Source: an uncultured Bacteroidales bacterium
GTDB taxonomy: Bacteria; Bacteroidota; Bacteroidia; Bacteroidales; Muribaculaceae
DNA: 19,382 bases
Assembly: GCA_949123685.1 (NCBI GenBank)
Contig: CASBHZ010000053.1
Location: forward strand, 1-19,382
Direction of reading: 5' to 3'
The notes beneath the pieces are model-generated. The model was not told the origin of the DNA, ran no database searches, and saw only the letters and a program-made list of their open reading frames with translations. The position numbers were made by a program, and so were the translations under genes. How positions within the stretch are numbered: the stretch's first letter is position 1; every line of letters starts with the position of its first letter. Positions 7,910-15,356 of this stretch are shown here, piece by piece.

Positions 7910-8569
7910 ATGAAAATTGTCAAAATAGTTCTGGTTTTATTGGCATTGATGATGCCGGGATTGGTTAAGGCAGAGAAAGAAGTGGCAGACACTTTGACAG
8001 CGTCAGAGGCGTTTGCCGACCTCCCTATTTCCGTGCTTGACCTTATAGACCGCTCCCGACGTCTTGACATGTTGGATTATTATGCAGCCGACAGTATAGC
8101 GAAGGTCCCCAATGCGATGGAAGGCGTGTCTTTCCTTGACAAGGTGACTCCCGATTATCTTAAAGCGAACCTGACACCGGTAACCACGATTACGGTAAAG
8201 GTGCTGCCTATAAAAAAAGGTGATGTCATTATGACGGCTTATACCATAGGCGATAAGGATCAGGCTTATGACACGGATCTCCGTTTTTTCGATACAGGAT
8301 ATAAAGAACTGAAGCGAGACAGATTTATCCGCCTTGCCAACCTGGATGATTTCTTTGATTATCCCGACAAGGAGTCAAGGAAAATGGTGGCAGAACTTGT
8401 GCCTTTCCCTACTGTGCGTTATGAGCCGGATGTGGATGGCACCGGTATGAGCGCGGAGTTGACGGTCGGACAGTTCTTGAGTGCGGATGATTATGCCCGC
8501 TTAAAGAAAATAATGCGTCCGAAACTTCGCTTTCGTTGGAACGGCTCCAAATTCAATTTGGAGAAATAG
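7910..8569 (+). CDS. DUF3256 family protein, exported
   Basis: A 219-residue protein that I recognise as the Bacteroidetes-specific DUF3256 family, from the pattern of an N-terminal signal peptide, an LPISVLDLIDRSRRLDMLDYY segment, the LTPVTTITVKVLP strand and a middle region DTDLRFFDTGYKEL. Residues 1-21 (ending VKA) are a probable signal peptidase I signal, so the mature protein should be periplasmic or surface-associated. No catalytic motif is visible. The function of the family is not known to me. It lies 18 bp after the helicase gene and its 3' end carries the -33 box of the gltX promoter. Family assignment is from memory of the family pattern, not a search. Confidence 0.75.
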   Translation: MKIVKIVLVLLALMMPGLVKAEKEVADTLTASEAFADLPISVLDLIDRSRRLDMLDYYAADSIAKVPNAMEGVSFLDKVTPDYLKANLTPVTTITVKVLPIKKGDVIMTAYTIGDKDQAYDTDLRFFDTGYKELKRDRFIRLANLDDFFDYPDKESRKMVAELVPFPTVRYEPDVDGTGMSAELTVGQFLSADDYARLKKIMRPKLRFRWNGSKFNLEK

Positions 8570-8588
8570 TTGAAAAAAATTAATTTTG
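8557..8588 (+). promoter_or_regulatory. Promoter of gltX-waaA: TTTG, 20-nt spacer, TAATTTTG
   Basis: TTTG at 8557-8560 and TAATTTTG at 8581-8588 are separated by 20 nt, exactly the Bacteroidetes TTTG-N19-21-TAnnTTTG arrangement. The -33 box lies inside the last codons of the DUF3256 gene. This is the best promoter in the window. Confidence 0.82.
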
Positions 8589-8609
8589 CAAAACAGGAAT
8601 ACGAGTGAG

Positions 8610-8635
8610 AACCCTTAAATAAGTCAAGAAGGGTT
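8610..8635 (+). promoter_or_regulatory. Leader hairpin upstream of gltX
   Basis: AACCCTT (8610-8616) pairs perfectly with AAGGGTT (8629-8635) around a 12-nt loop, inside the predicted gltX leader and 29 bp before the ATG. No T-run follows, so it is not a terminator. Its function is unknown; I found no T-box-like specifier arrangement. Confidence 0.35.
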
Positions 8636-8664
8636 AAATGTATCACTCTTAAATAATTAACATT

Positions 8665-10194
8665 ATGGAACGCAGAGTAAGAGTCCGTTTTGCCCCCTCT
8701 CCCACAGGACCGCTTCATATAGGAGGTGTCCGCACGGCTTTATATAACTATCTTTTTGCACGCGCCAATGGTGGTGACATGATTCTCAGGATCGAAGACA
8801 CCGATTCCCGCAGGTTCGTGCCCGGGGCGGAAGAATATATCAATGAATCGCTCGCATGGCTCGGTATCGGTATTGATGAAGGCGTGCGCGAAGGAGGTGC
8901 CTATGGTCCTTACAAGCAGAGCCAACGCCGTGACATATATCGTGAATATGTGAAGGTGCTTCTTGATGCAGGCAAGGCTTATGTTGCATTCGATACTCCC
9001 GAGGAACTGGAGGCGGCACGTGCTGCCACTCCCAATTTCCAATATGATGCTTCGACTCGCGGCACTATGCGCAACTCCTTGACAATGACCGAAGAAGAGG
9101 TGAAGTCTTTGATAGATGGCGGATCCCAATACGTTGTGCGTTTCAAGATTGATCCGGATCGAGAAGTGAAAGTCAATGACCTTATTCGTGGTGAGGTGAC
9201 CGTTAATTCTTCGATACTTGACGATAAGGTGCTTTATAAGAGTGCGGATGATCTGCCTACATATCATCTTGCAAATATCGTTGACGATCATCTGATGGAG
9301 GTCAGCCATGTTATTCGTGGTGAAGAATGGCTTCCTTCAGCTCCGCTCCATGTGTTGCTATATGAGGCGTTCGGCTGGAATGACACTATGCCTCAGTTCG
9401 TTCATCTCCCCTTGCTCTTGAAGCCTGTGGGTAATGGCAAACTTTCGAAGAGGGATGGTGACAAGCTCGGTTTCCCTGTCTTCCCGCTTGAATGGCACGA
9501 TCCTAATTCAGGAGAAGTGTCATCGGGTTATCGCGAGAAGGGTTATCTGCCTGAAGCGGTTGTCAATTTCCTTGCCCTTCTCGGATGGAATCCGGGTGAT
9601 GACTCGGAGTTGATGGATATGGAAGAATTAATCCGTAAATTCTCGTTCGGACATTGTTCTAAAGCCGGTGCGAAGTTTGATTATCAGAAAGGCATATGGT
9701 TCAATCATGAATATCTGATGCGCAAGCCGGATATGGAGCTTGCAAATCTTTTCATGCCGATCCTTGAAGAGAAAGGTATCAGCGGATTCTCCACAGAATA
9801 CGTGGCTCGTGCCCTCGGAATGGTAAAGGGGCGTGCAAATCTTATTCCTGACCTCTGGGAGCAGGCGGATTTCTTCTTTGTTGCGCCGGAATCTTATGCC
9901 GAAAAAGATGTGAGAAAACGCTGGAGCGCAGACACTCCCCGCATCATGGAGGAGCTTATAGAGGTTCTTGACGGTATTGAAGACATGACTTCAGCCAATG
10001 CTGAAAAAATAGTGCTTGGCTGGATTGAGGATAAGGGCTATCACCTCGGCAACGTGATGAATGCGTTCCGTCTTACTGTGGTGGGTGCTTGCCGGGGTCC
10101 GCATATGTTTGATATTACCGAACTGATGCCCAAGGCAGAGGTTGAGAACCGTATAAGGAAAGCAATAGAAACTATACCAGCACCGGAGAAATGA
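8665..10194 (+). CDS. gltX: Glutamate-tRNA ligase
   Basis: A 509-residue class I aminoacyl-tRNA synthetase that charges tRNA-Glu with glutamate in the cytosol. The HIGH motif is HIGG at residues 18-21 within [20 protein letters not shown]. The KMSKS motif is KLSKR at 259-263, followed by [10 protein letters not shown]. The N-terminal catalytic Rossmann fold and the C-terminal helical anticodon-binding domain (about 330-509, including the [14 protein letters not shown] segment) are complete. Length is normal for Bacteroidetes GltX (about 500-510). A strong promoter and a leader of about 70 nt precede it. Its stop TGA overlaps the waaA ATG (ATGA at 10191-10194), so the two are translationally coupled. 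Whether the enzyme also charges tRNA-Gln cannot be read from the sequence. Confidence 0.97.
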   Translation: MERRVRVRFAPSPTGPLHIGGVRTALYNYLFARANGGDMILRIEDTDSRRFVPGAEEYINESLAWLGIGIDEGVREGGAYGPYKQSQRRDIYREYVKVLLDAGKAYVAFDTPEELEAARAATPNFQYDASTRGTMRNSLTMTEEEVKSLIDGGSQYVVRFKIDPDREVKVNDLIRGEVTVNSSILDDKVLYKSADDLPTYHLANIVDDHLMEVSHVIRGEEWLPSAPLHVLLYEAFGWNDTMPQFVHLPLLLKPVGNGKLSKRDGDKLGFPVFPLEWHDPNSGEVSSGYREKGYLPEAVVNFLALLGWNPGDDSELMDMEELIRKFSFGHCSKAGAKFDYQKGIWFNHEYLMRKPDMELANLFMPILEEKGISGFSTEYVARALGMVKGRANLIPDLWEQADFFFVAPESYAEKDVRKRWSADTPRIMEELIEVLDGIEDMTSANAEKIVLGWIEDKGYHLGNVMNAFRLTVVGACRGPHMFDITELMPKAEVENRIRKAIETIPAPEK

Positions 10195-11507
10195 GAATCC
10201 CGCTTCCTAAAGATGTGAGGAGATTCCTCGCCGAAGGTTGTCGGCAATTATTGGAGAAGCCCCTGTATTCAGGGGCTATTTCCGCATTTGGTGCCGGGGT
10301 GAAAGTGGCAGGTTTAAAGAACCGTAAGGCTCACCTCCTTTCAGAAGGTCAGAAAGATATCTGGAACCGTCTTGACCGTTCGATTAATCCCGGTTACAGA
10401 TATATTTGGATTCATGCAGCATCATTGGGCGAATTTGAACAAGGCAGACCGATTATTGAGAAAATACGTCGGGAGAGGCCTGAATACAAGATATTGCTTA
10501 CATTCTTTTCCCCTTCCGGTTTTGAGGTCAGAAAGAATTATAATGGAGCCGATTGCGTTTGTTATCTTCCTTTCGACACTCCGGGGCGTGTCCGTAGATT
10601 TATCGATAAGGTGAATCCGGAGATGGTAATATTCGTTAAATATGAATTTTGGCGGAATTATCTTTATGAATTATGGCGCCGACAGATCCCTACTTATCTT
10701 GTAAGTGCGGTCTTTCGTCCCGATCAATTCTTTTTCAAGCGTCGCAGTGCATGGTATGGGCAATGGTTGAAATGGTACACGCGCATATTCGTGCAAGACG
10801 AGAGAAGCCGGCAGTTGCTTGCCGGAATCGGAGTGGATGCCGTAGATGTTTGTGGCGACACCCGTTTCGACCGAGTGTCTGACATACGAGCCGCAGGAAA
10901 ACCGGTTCCACTTATTGAAAGTTTTACCCGTCGTAACGACAGGGATCGTCCTGTCGTGATGATGGCTGGAAGCAGCTGGCAAGAGGACGAAGCGGTATAT
11001 TCGGAATGGTTTAACCGTCATCCTCTCGTTAAACTTGTGATCGCACCTCATGAGTTTGACGCTGATCGCCTTGATGCTTTGAAAAAGCTTTTTAACAATG
11101 GCGTGGTGTTCATGAGTCAGGCTAAGGAGAATCCGCAGCTTGTGAATGATGCACAGGTGCTGGTTGTAGATTGTTTCGGTTTGCTTTCTTCCGCTTATGC
11201 ATATTGCGATGTCGCATATGTAGGTGGCGGATTCGGTGCCGGACTGCATAATATCAACGAGGCGGCTGTATATGACGTGCCAGTGATTTACGGTCCCAAC
11301 AATGCCAAATTTATTGAAGCGCGTGAGATGGCAGAGGCAGGGGGAGGCATACCTATAGCTTCAAAAGAGGACTTCGAACGCGAGGCGGATATTCTCTTCT
11401 TCAATGCCACGGAGCGAGGCATGAGGGGATCATTTGCCGGAGATTATATCCGCAGTAAAATTGGAGCGACAGAAAAAATATTCGAGGCATTAAGTTTTAG
11501 ACGATAG
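10191..11507 (+). CDS. waaA: 3-deoxy-D-manno-octulosonic acid (Kdo) transferase
   Basis: A 438-residue GT30-family glycosyltransferase (WaaA/KdtA) that adds Kdo from CMP-Kdo to lipid A precursor at the inner face of the cytoplasmic membrane. The conserved [11 protein letters not shown] segment holds the predicted catalytic base E81. [14 protein letters not shown] and the C-terminal half with [17 protein letters not shown] and PVIYGPN, which binds the nucleotide sugar, are also family hallmarks. The first 40 residues are only moderately hydrophobic (around [13 protein letters not shown]), so membrane attachment may be peripheral. The start overlaps the gltX stop by 4 bp. No normal terminator follows; instead a heptamer repeat array begins 8 bp after the stop codon. 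The number of Kdo residues added is not deducible. Confidence 0.95.
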   Translation: MRIPLPKDVRRFLAEGCRQLLEKPLYSGAISAFGAGVKVAGLKNRKAHLLSEGQKDIWNRLDRSINPGYRYIWIHAASLGEFEQGRPIIEKIRRERPEYKILLTFFSPSGFEVRKNYNGADCVCYLPFDTPGRVRRFIDKVNPEMVIFVKYEFWRNYLYELWRRQIPTYLVSAVFRPDQFFFKRRSAWYGQWLKWYTRIFVQDERSRQLLAGIGVDAVDVCGDTRFDRVSDIRAAGKPVPLIESFTRRNDRDRPVVMMAGSSWQEDEAVYSEWFNRHPLVKLVIAPHEFDADRLDALKKLFNNGVVFMSQAKENPQLVNDAQVLVVDCFGLLSSAYAYCDVAYVGGGFGAGLHNINEAAVYDVPVIYGPNNAKFIEAREMAEAGGGIPIASKEDFEREADILFFNATERGMRGSFAGDYIRSKIGATEKIFEALSFRR

Positions 11508-11514
11508 GAAGGAG

Positions 11515-11747
11515 TTGATGGTGAATGGTTAATAATTAATGGTTAATAATTAATAATTAATAATTAATGGTTAATAATTAATAATTAATAATTAATGGTT
11601 AATAATTAATTTAGAGCCTAACCGCTTCGCTAAAAATTCGGCGAAGCTTCTAAAGCCTAAAACCTAAAACCTAACGCCTATTTAACACGGAACTAACAAA
11701 TCAGGCGAAGCTTCTAAAGCCTAAAGCCTAAAACCTAACGCCTAAAA
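11515..11747 (+). repeat. Heptamer array A (TTAATRR then CCTAANN), waaA to GH51 spacer
   Basis: Thirteen consecutive 7-nt units occupy 11515-11605: two variants (TTGATGG, TGAATGG), then TTAATAA and TTAATGG units. TTAATGG recurs every 28 nt (11536, 11564, 11592). After a spacer containing a GCTTCGC/GCGAAGC 7-bp stem (11624-11647) come CCTAAAA, CCTAAAA, CCTAACG (11656-11676). A second copy of the GGCGAAGCTTCTAAAG spacer follows, then CCTAAAG, CCTAAAA, CCTAACG, CCTAAAA (11720-11747). The array fills the spacer from 8 bp after the waaA stop to 10 bp before the GH51 ATG. No TAnnTTTG box is seen in it. Confidence 0.93.
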
Positions 11748-11757
11748 AATAAACATT

Positions 11758-13722
11758 ATGAAATCTAAGTCAATAAAACTCATCGCAATTGCAATGGCAG
11801 TAAGCATCACGGCTTCTGCCTCAGATGCTCCCAAGACTCTTACTATCAATACATCGAAGAAGGGGGCTGAGATTCCATCAACAATGTATGGACTTTTTTT
11901 CGAGGACATCAACTTCGGAGCTGACGGCGGACTCTACGCCGAGAAAGTTAAGAACCGTTCCTTTGAGTTTGCCAATCCTCTCCAGGGGTGGCAGATAGCC
12001 GGGAAGGTTGAAGTGAAGAATGACGGGCCGTTCGCACGCAATCCACATTATGTCGAACTCAAGCCTACCGGTCATAACGACAAACACACCGCATTGGTGA
12101 ATGAGGGTTTCTTCGGGGTCACATTCGAAAAAGATTCAGTGTATGATTTCAGCGTATATGCACGTGTGCCCGATGGCGGAAAATCTAAAATTGAGGTTCA
12201 GCTGATTGATGAAGCTACGCACGGAGGCAACCAGACCTACGCTTCAAAGAAGATTGAGTTGTCCGGTAGTGAGTGGCAGAAATACAGCTGTCAATTAACG
12301 CCTTCCAAGACAGTGAAGAAAGGTAAGTTGCGCATATTCCTCAAGAAGCCGGAAAATACGGTTGATCTTGAGCACATCTCCCTTTTTCCGAAGAATAATA
12401 TAGGTGGACTCCGTGCAGACCTCGTTAAACGTCTTGCAGACCTTAAACCGGGAGTGTTCCGTTTCCCTGGTGGATGTATAGTAGAGGGAACTGACCTTGA
12501 CACCCGTTATCAATGGAAAAACACGGTGGGAGCACCGGAGAACAGACCTCTGAACGAGAATCGCTGGCAATACACGTTCACACACCATTTCTTCCCCGAC
12601 TATTATCAGACATATGGTATCGGTTTCTATGAATACTTCGTGCTTAGCGAACTTCTTGGGGCGGCTCCGCTTCCTGTGGTGAATGTGGGTCTTTCCTGCC
12701 AGTATCAGAATCATGACATGTCGGCTCATGTGCCGGTTGCAGAACTTGATCCATATATTCAGGATGCCCTTGATCTTATAGAGTTTGCCAATGGTCCTGT
12801 TTCTTCAAAATGGGGTGCTCTTCGCGCTGATATGGGTCATCCCGAACCCTTCGGACTTAAATATATCGGAGTAGGTAATGAGCAGTGGGGTCCTGAATAT
12901 GTAGAGCGTCTTGCCCCGTTCGTGAAAGCGATACGTGCCAAGTATCCTGATATCCGTATCATCGGTTCGTCCGGTCCTGATTCCGAGGGGGATAAATTCG
13001 ATTATCTTTGGCCTGAAATGAAGAAACTGAAGGTTGATCTTGTCGACGAGCATTTTTATCGCCCTGATGAATGGTTCCTCAGCCAGGGTGCCCGTTATGA
13101 TTCCTATGACCGTAAAGGTCCGAAAGTCTTTGCCGGTGAATATGCATGCCATACCAAAGGAAACAACCAGAACCATTTTGGCGCGGCTCTTTGTGAAGCG
13201 GCATTCATGACAGGATTGGAAAGGAACGCTGATATTGTGGAGATGGCTACATATGCACCTCTCTTCGCACATGTAGACGGATGGCAATGGCGTCCGGACA
13301 TGATATGGTTTGATAACCTTCGCAGCATGCCTACTGCAAGTTATTATGTGCAACAGATGTATGGACTCAATAGGGGATCGCGTGTTGTTCCGACAACTCT
13401 TGGCAAACAGCCCGCTGCCGGTCTTGAAGGTCAGGATGGCATCTTTGCTACCACAGCATACGATAATGATGCCAAGGATTACATTGTGAAGATCGTAAAC
13501 ACTTCCGACAAACCTCAGGAAATCAAGCTTGATTTTAAAGGGCTGAAAGGTAAGTTCTCGCAAATGAACATCGAGACGCTTCATGCTGACGACAGGACTG
13601 AGAACACGCTTGATAATCCGGATCGAGTGAAACCCGTGAAGCAGTCTCTCTCAATCGACCCCTCTGCCTCTCCCGTGGTGACAATTCCGGCAAATACGTT
13701 CGCAATATATCGTTTTAAGTAG
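11758..13722 (+). CDS. Secreted alpha-L-arabinofuranosidase, GH51
   Basis: A 654-residue glycoside hydrolase that should release terminal arabinofuranose from arabinan or arabinoxylan by a retaining mechanism. Residues 1-22 are a signal peptide (hydrophobic core then ITASAS). TMYGLFFEDINFGADGGLYA is the classic GH51 entry. Residues about 75-210 resemble a carbohydrate-binding-type insert (CBM4/9-like). The catalytic barrel starts with GLRADLVKRLADLKPGVFRF. The acid/base is E375 in GNEQW, and the nucleophile is E461 in FAGEYA. VDEHFYRPDEWF sits between them. The C-terminal beta domain ends in NTFAIYRFK. Length is normal for Bacteroidetes GH51 (about 650). It is not next to SusC/SusD or other carbohydrate genes, so it is a stand-alone enzyme here. 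Heptamer arrays flank it on both sides. Confidence 0.94.
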   Translation: MKSKSIKLIAIAMAVSITASASDAPKTLTINTSKKGAEIPSTMYGLFFEDINFGADGGLYAEKVKNRSFEFANPLQGWQIAGKVEVKNDGPFARNPHYVELKPTGHNDKHTALVNEGFFGVTFEKDSVYDFSVYARVPDGGKSKIEVQLIDEATHGGNQTYASKKIELSGSEWQKYSCQLTPSKTVKKGKLRIFLKKPENTVDLEHISLFPKNNIGGLRADLVKRLADLKPGVFRFPGGCIVEGTDLDTRYQWKNTVGAPENRPLNENRWQYTFTHHFFPDYYQTYGIGFYEYFVLSELLGAAPLPVVNVGLSCQYQNHDMSAHVPVAELDPYIQDALDLIEFANGPVSSKWGALRADMGHPEPFGLKYIGVGNEQWGPEYVERLAPFVKAIRAKYPDIRIIGSSGPDSEGDKFDYLWPEMKKLKVDLVDEHFYRPDEWFLSQGARYDSYDRKGPKVFAGEYACHTKGNNQNHFGAALCEAAFMTGLERNADIVEMATYAPLFAHVDGWQWRPDMIWFDNLRSMPTASYYVQQMYGLNRGSRVVPTTLGKQPAAGLEGQDGIFATTAYDNDAKDYIVKIVNTSDKPQEIKLDFKGLKGKFSQMNIETLHADDRTENTLDNPDRVKPVKQSLSIDPSASPVVTIPANTFAIYRFK

Positions 13723-13723
13723 G

Positions 13724-13918
13724 CATTAGGTTTTAGGCGTTAGGCGTTAGGGAGAAGGTTAATGGTTAATAATTAATAATTAATAATTAATGGTTAATAA
13801 TTAATTAGGAACTAAAACCTAACGCTAAACTTTAGACTAAAACAAACAAATTCGGCGAAGATTCTAAAGCCTAAAGCCTAACACCTAAAGCCTAATGCTT
13901 AACGCCTAACACCTAAAA
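13724..13918 (+). repeat. Heptamer array B (NNTTAGG, TTAATRR, CCTAANN), GH51 to aldolase spacer
   Basis: One base after the GH51 stop, eleven heptamers run without a break from 13724 to 13800: CATTAGG, TTTTAGG, CGTTAGG, CGTTAGG, GAGAAGG, then TTAATGG, three TTAATAA, TTAATGG, TTAATAA. A 69-bp spacer follows, containing AATTCGGCGAAGATTCTAAA, close to the spacer of array A. The right arm is CCTAAAG, CCTAACA, CCTAAAG, CCTAATG, CTTAACG, CCTAACA, CCTAAAA (13870-13918). It ends 3 bp before the aldolase ATG. The left NNTTAGG arm is the reverse complement type of the right arm, so the whole is an imperfect inverted repeat. Confidence 0.93.
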
Positions 13919-13921
13919 ACT

Positions 13922-14578
13922 ATGGCTAAATTTGATAAATTAGAAGTATTGAAGAAGATGGAAGCGGCTCCGATGGTGCCTGTCTTCTATCATAAGGACG
14001 CTGCCACGGCTAAAGCTGTGCTTAAAGCTTGTTATGATGGTGGTGTCCGCCTGTTTGAGTTTACGAACAGGGGTGACTTCGCTCATGAAGTTTTTGAAGA
14101 AGTTGTAAAGTATGCCGCCCTTGAATGCCCGGAGATGGCAGTTGGTGTCGGCTCGGTAGTGGAAGCGGCTACAGCTGCATTGTATATGCAATTGGGAGCA
14201 TGCTTCGTTGTCGGTCCTCTTTTCAACGTGGATGTCGCAAAAACCTGTAACCGTCGTGGAGTGCCTTATATTCCAGGATGCGGAAGTGTCTCGGAGGTGG
14301 GATGGGCGCAGGAAGCCGGTTGTGAGGTGTGCAAACTGTTCCCCGGTGATGTGCTCGGTCCCAAACTGGTCAAAGGGATGATGGCTCCGATGCCATGGTC
14401 GAAGATCATGGTCACCGGAGGTGTTGAACCCAACGAAGCAAACCTGAAATCCTGGTTCGATGCCGGTGCTTTCTGTGTTGGCATGGGTTCAAAGCTCTTC
14501 CCTAAAGATGTTATAGCAGCTTCAGATTGGTCAGCTATTACTGCAAAATGCAAGGAATGCTTTGAGTATATAGCATAA
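13922..14578 (+). CDS. KDPG/KHG aldolase family protein (2-dehydro-3-deoxyphosphogluconate aldolase-like)
   Basis: A 218-residue class I aldolase of the KDPG family, a cytosolic TIM barrel that splits 2-keto-3-deoxy-6-phosphogluconate into pyruvate and glyceraldehyde 3-phosphate. The probable catalytic base E46 is in LFEFTNRG, and the Schiff-base lysine K138 is in [18 protein letters not shown] and the phosphate-binding end [16 protein letters not shown] and [11 protein letters not shown] fit the family. The base motif is FEFTNR instead of the more common IEVTLR. No kinase, dehydratase or uronate gene is beside it, so the true substrate (KDPG, KHG or a phospho-galactonate analogue) is open. 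Array B ends immediately before the ATG. It converges with the DUF2461 gene, with only 21 bp and no clear terminator between. Confidence 0.88.
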   Translation: MAKFDKLEVLKKMEAAPMVPVFYHKDAATAKAVLKACYDGGVRLFEFTNRGDFAHEVFEEVVKYAALECPEMAVGVGSVVEAATAALYMQLGACFVVGPLFNVDVAKTCNRRGVPYIPGCGSVSEVGWAQEAGCEVCKLFPGDVLGPKLVKGMMAPMPWSKIMVTGGVEPNEANLKSWFDAGAFCVGMGSKLFPKDVIAASDWSAITAKCKECFEYIA

Positions 14579-14599
14579 TCAACTCGCCTGCATTTCTGC

Positions 14600-15259
14600 T
14601 TATTCCTCGTTGAAAAGATAATTGATAAAACTGTTGAAAGGGTATTGCACCTGCATATATTTCATGATGTTCTTAACGGCATCCGGAGATTGCATGAATG
14701 TATCCGGAACGGGAGCCATCACCGTGTAGTCGCGAGGCTTCAACAGATCAATATATTCCCAGTCTTTGGGGAATCCTTTGGGAGCGGTCTTCAGCGGATT
14801 GCTCCCTATTTCTTTATATAGTTCTTTAAATTCAGGGTTGTTTATTATTTCGAGATACTCTTCGATATTGTCGTAGATGGATTGACGTATCTCTTTAAGC
14901 AATGGAGCGGGAGGGCACCAGCATCCACCTCCGATGAATGAGTTGTCCGGTTCCAGATGGATATAATATCCGCTCCTGAAGCTTTTCTTTCCTCCTCCGG
15001 GACATATGAATATGCCGATATGGGTTTTGTAAGGTGTCTTATCAGGCGAAAAACGTGTATCACGGTATATGCGGTAAGTGCAGTCGGCAGGTGTGAGACG
15101 TGCAGCATCCGGTTCTATTTCCGTGATTGCGTTTATGAGTTGCTGGGTGAACACCTCAACTTCAGTTTTAACAGTTTGGTAACGCTCCTTATTTGCATTA
15201 AACCATTCCCTGTTATTATTGCTTTTAAGCTCCTTAAGAAAATCGTATGTGTGGGTCAT
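14600..15259 (-). CDS. DUF2461 domain-containing protein
   Basis: A 219-residue protein of the DUF2461 family (TIGR02453 type). Recognisable features are the N-terminal FLKELKSNNNREWFNANKERY segment, the CTYRIYRDTRFSPDKTPYKTH core (residues about 60-80) and the GYYIHLEPDNSFIGGGCW segment; the C-terminal third is helical. No signal peptide or membrane segment is visible, so it is likely cytosolic. The family is widespread and its function is unknown to me. The gene follows the PorE-like gene on the minus strand across palindromic heptamer array C. The start at 15259 is supported by the family-typical beginning and by the array ending 3 bp before the ATG. Confidence 0.85.
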   Translation of the reverse strand: MTHTYDFLKELKSNNNREWFNANKERYQTVKTEVEVFTQQLINAITEIEPDAARLTPADCTYRIYRDTRFSPDKTPYKTHIGIFICPGGGKKSFRSGYYIHLEPDNSFIGGGCWCPPAPLLKEIRQSIYDNIEEYLEIINNPEFKELYKEIGSNPLKTAPKGFPKDWEYIDLLKPRDYTVMAPVPDTFMQSPDAVKNIMKYMQVQYPFNSFINYLFNEE

Positions 15260-15262
15260 TGG

Positions 15263-15356
15263 TTTTTAGGTTTTAGGCGTTAGGTTTTAGGCGTTAGGCG
15301 TTAAAACTTATATTCGGCAAATCTAAAGCCTAACGCCTAAAACCTAACTCCTAATA
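15263..15356 (-). repeat. Heptamer array C, palindromic, between the PorE-like and DUF2461 genes
   Basis: On the plus strand the left arm is TTTTAGG, TTTTAGG, CGTTAGG, TTTTAGG, CGTTAGG (15264-15298). The right arm is CCTAACG, CCTAAAA, CCTAACT, CCTAATA (15329-15356). The segment 15279-15298 is the exact 20-bp complement of 15329-15348, with a 30-nt loop that includes TATTCGGCAAATCTAAAG, a variant of the spacer in arrays A and B. The last unit overlaps the stop codon of the PorE-like gene (15351-15353). On the minus (coding) strand the C/A-rich arm lies directly before the DUF2461 ATG. Confidence 0.93.

Noticed and set aside
8589..8664. T-box or other riboswitch in the gltX leader
   Set aside because: The leader is only about 70 nt with one 7-bp stem, too short for a T-box, and there is no terminator/antiterminator pair.
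11515..13918. CRISPR array or telomere-like sequence
   Set aside because: Units are 7 nt with no unique spacers and no cas genes nearby; arrays are short, internal and lie exactly between genes, unlike telomeres.
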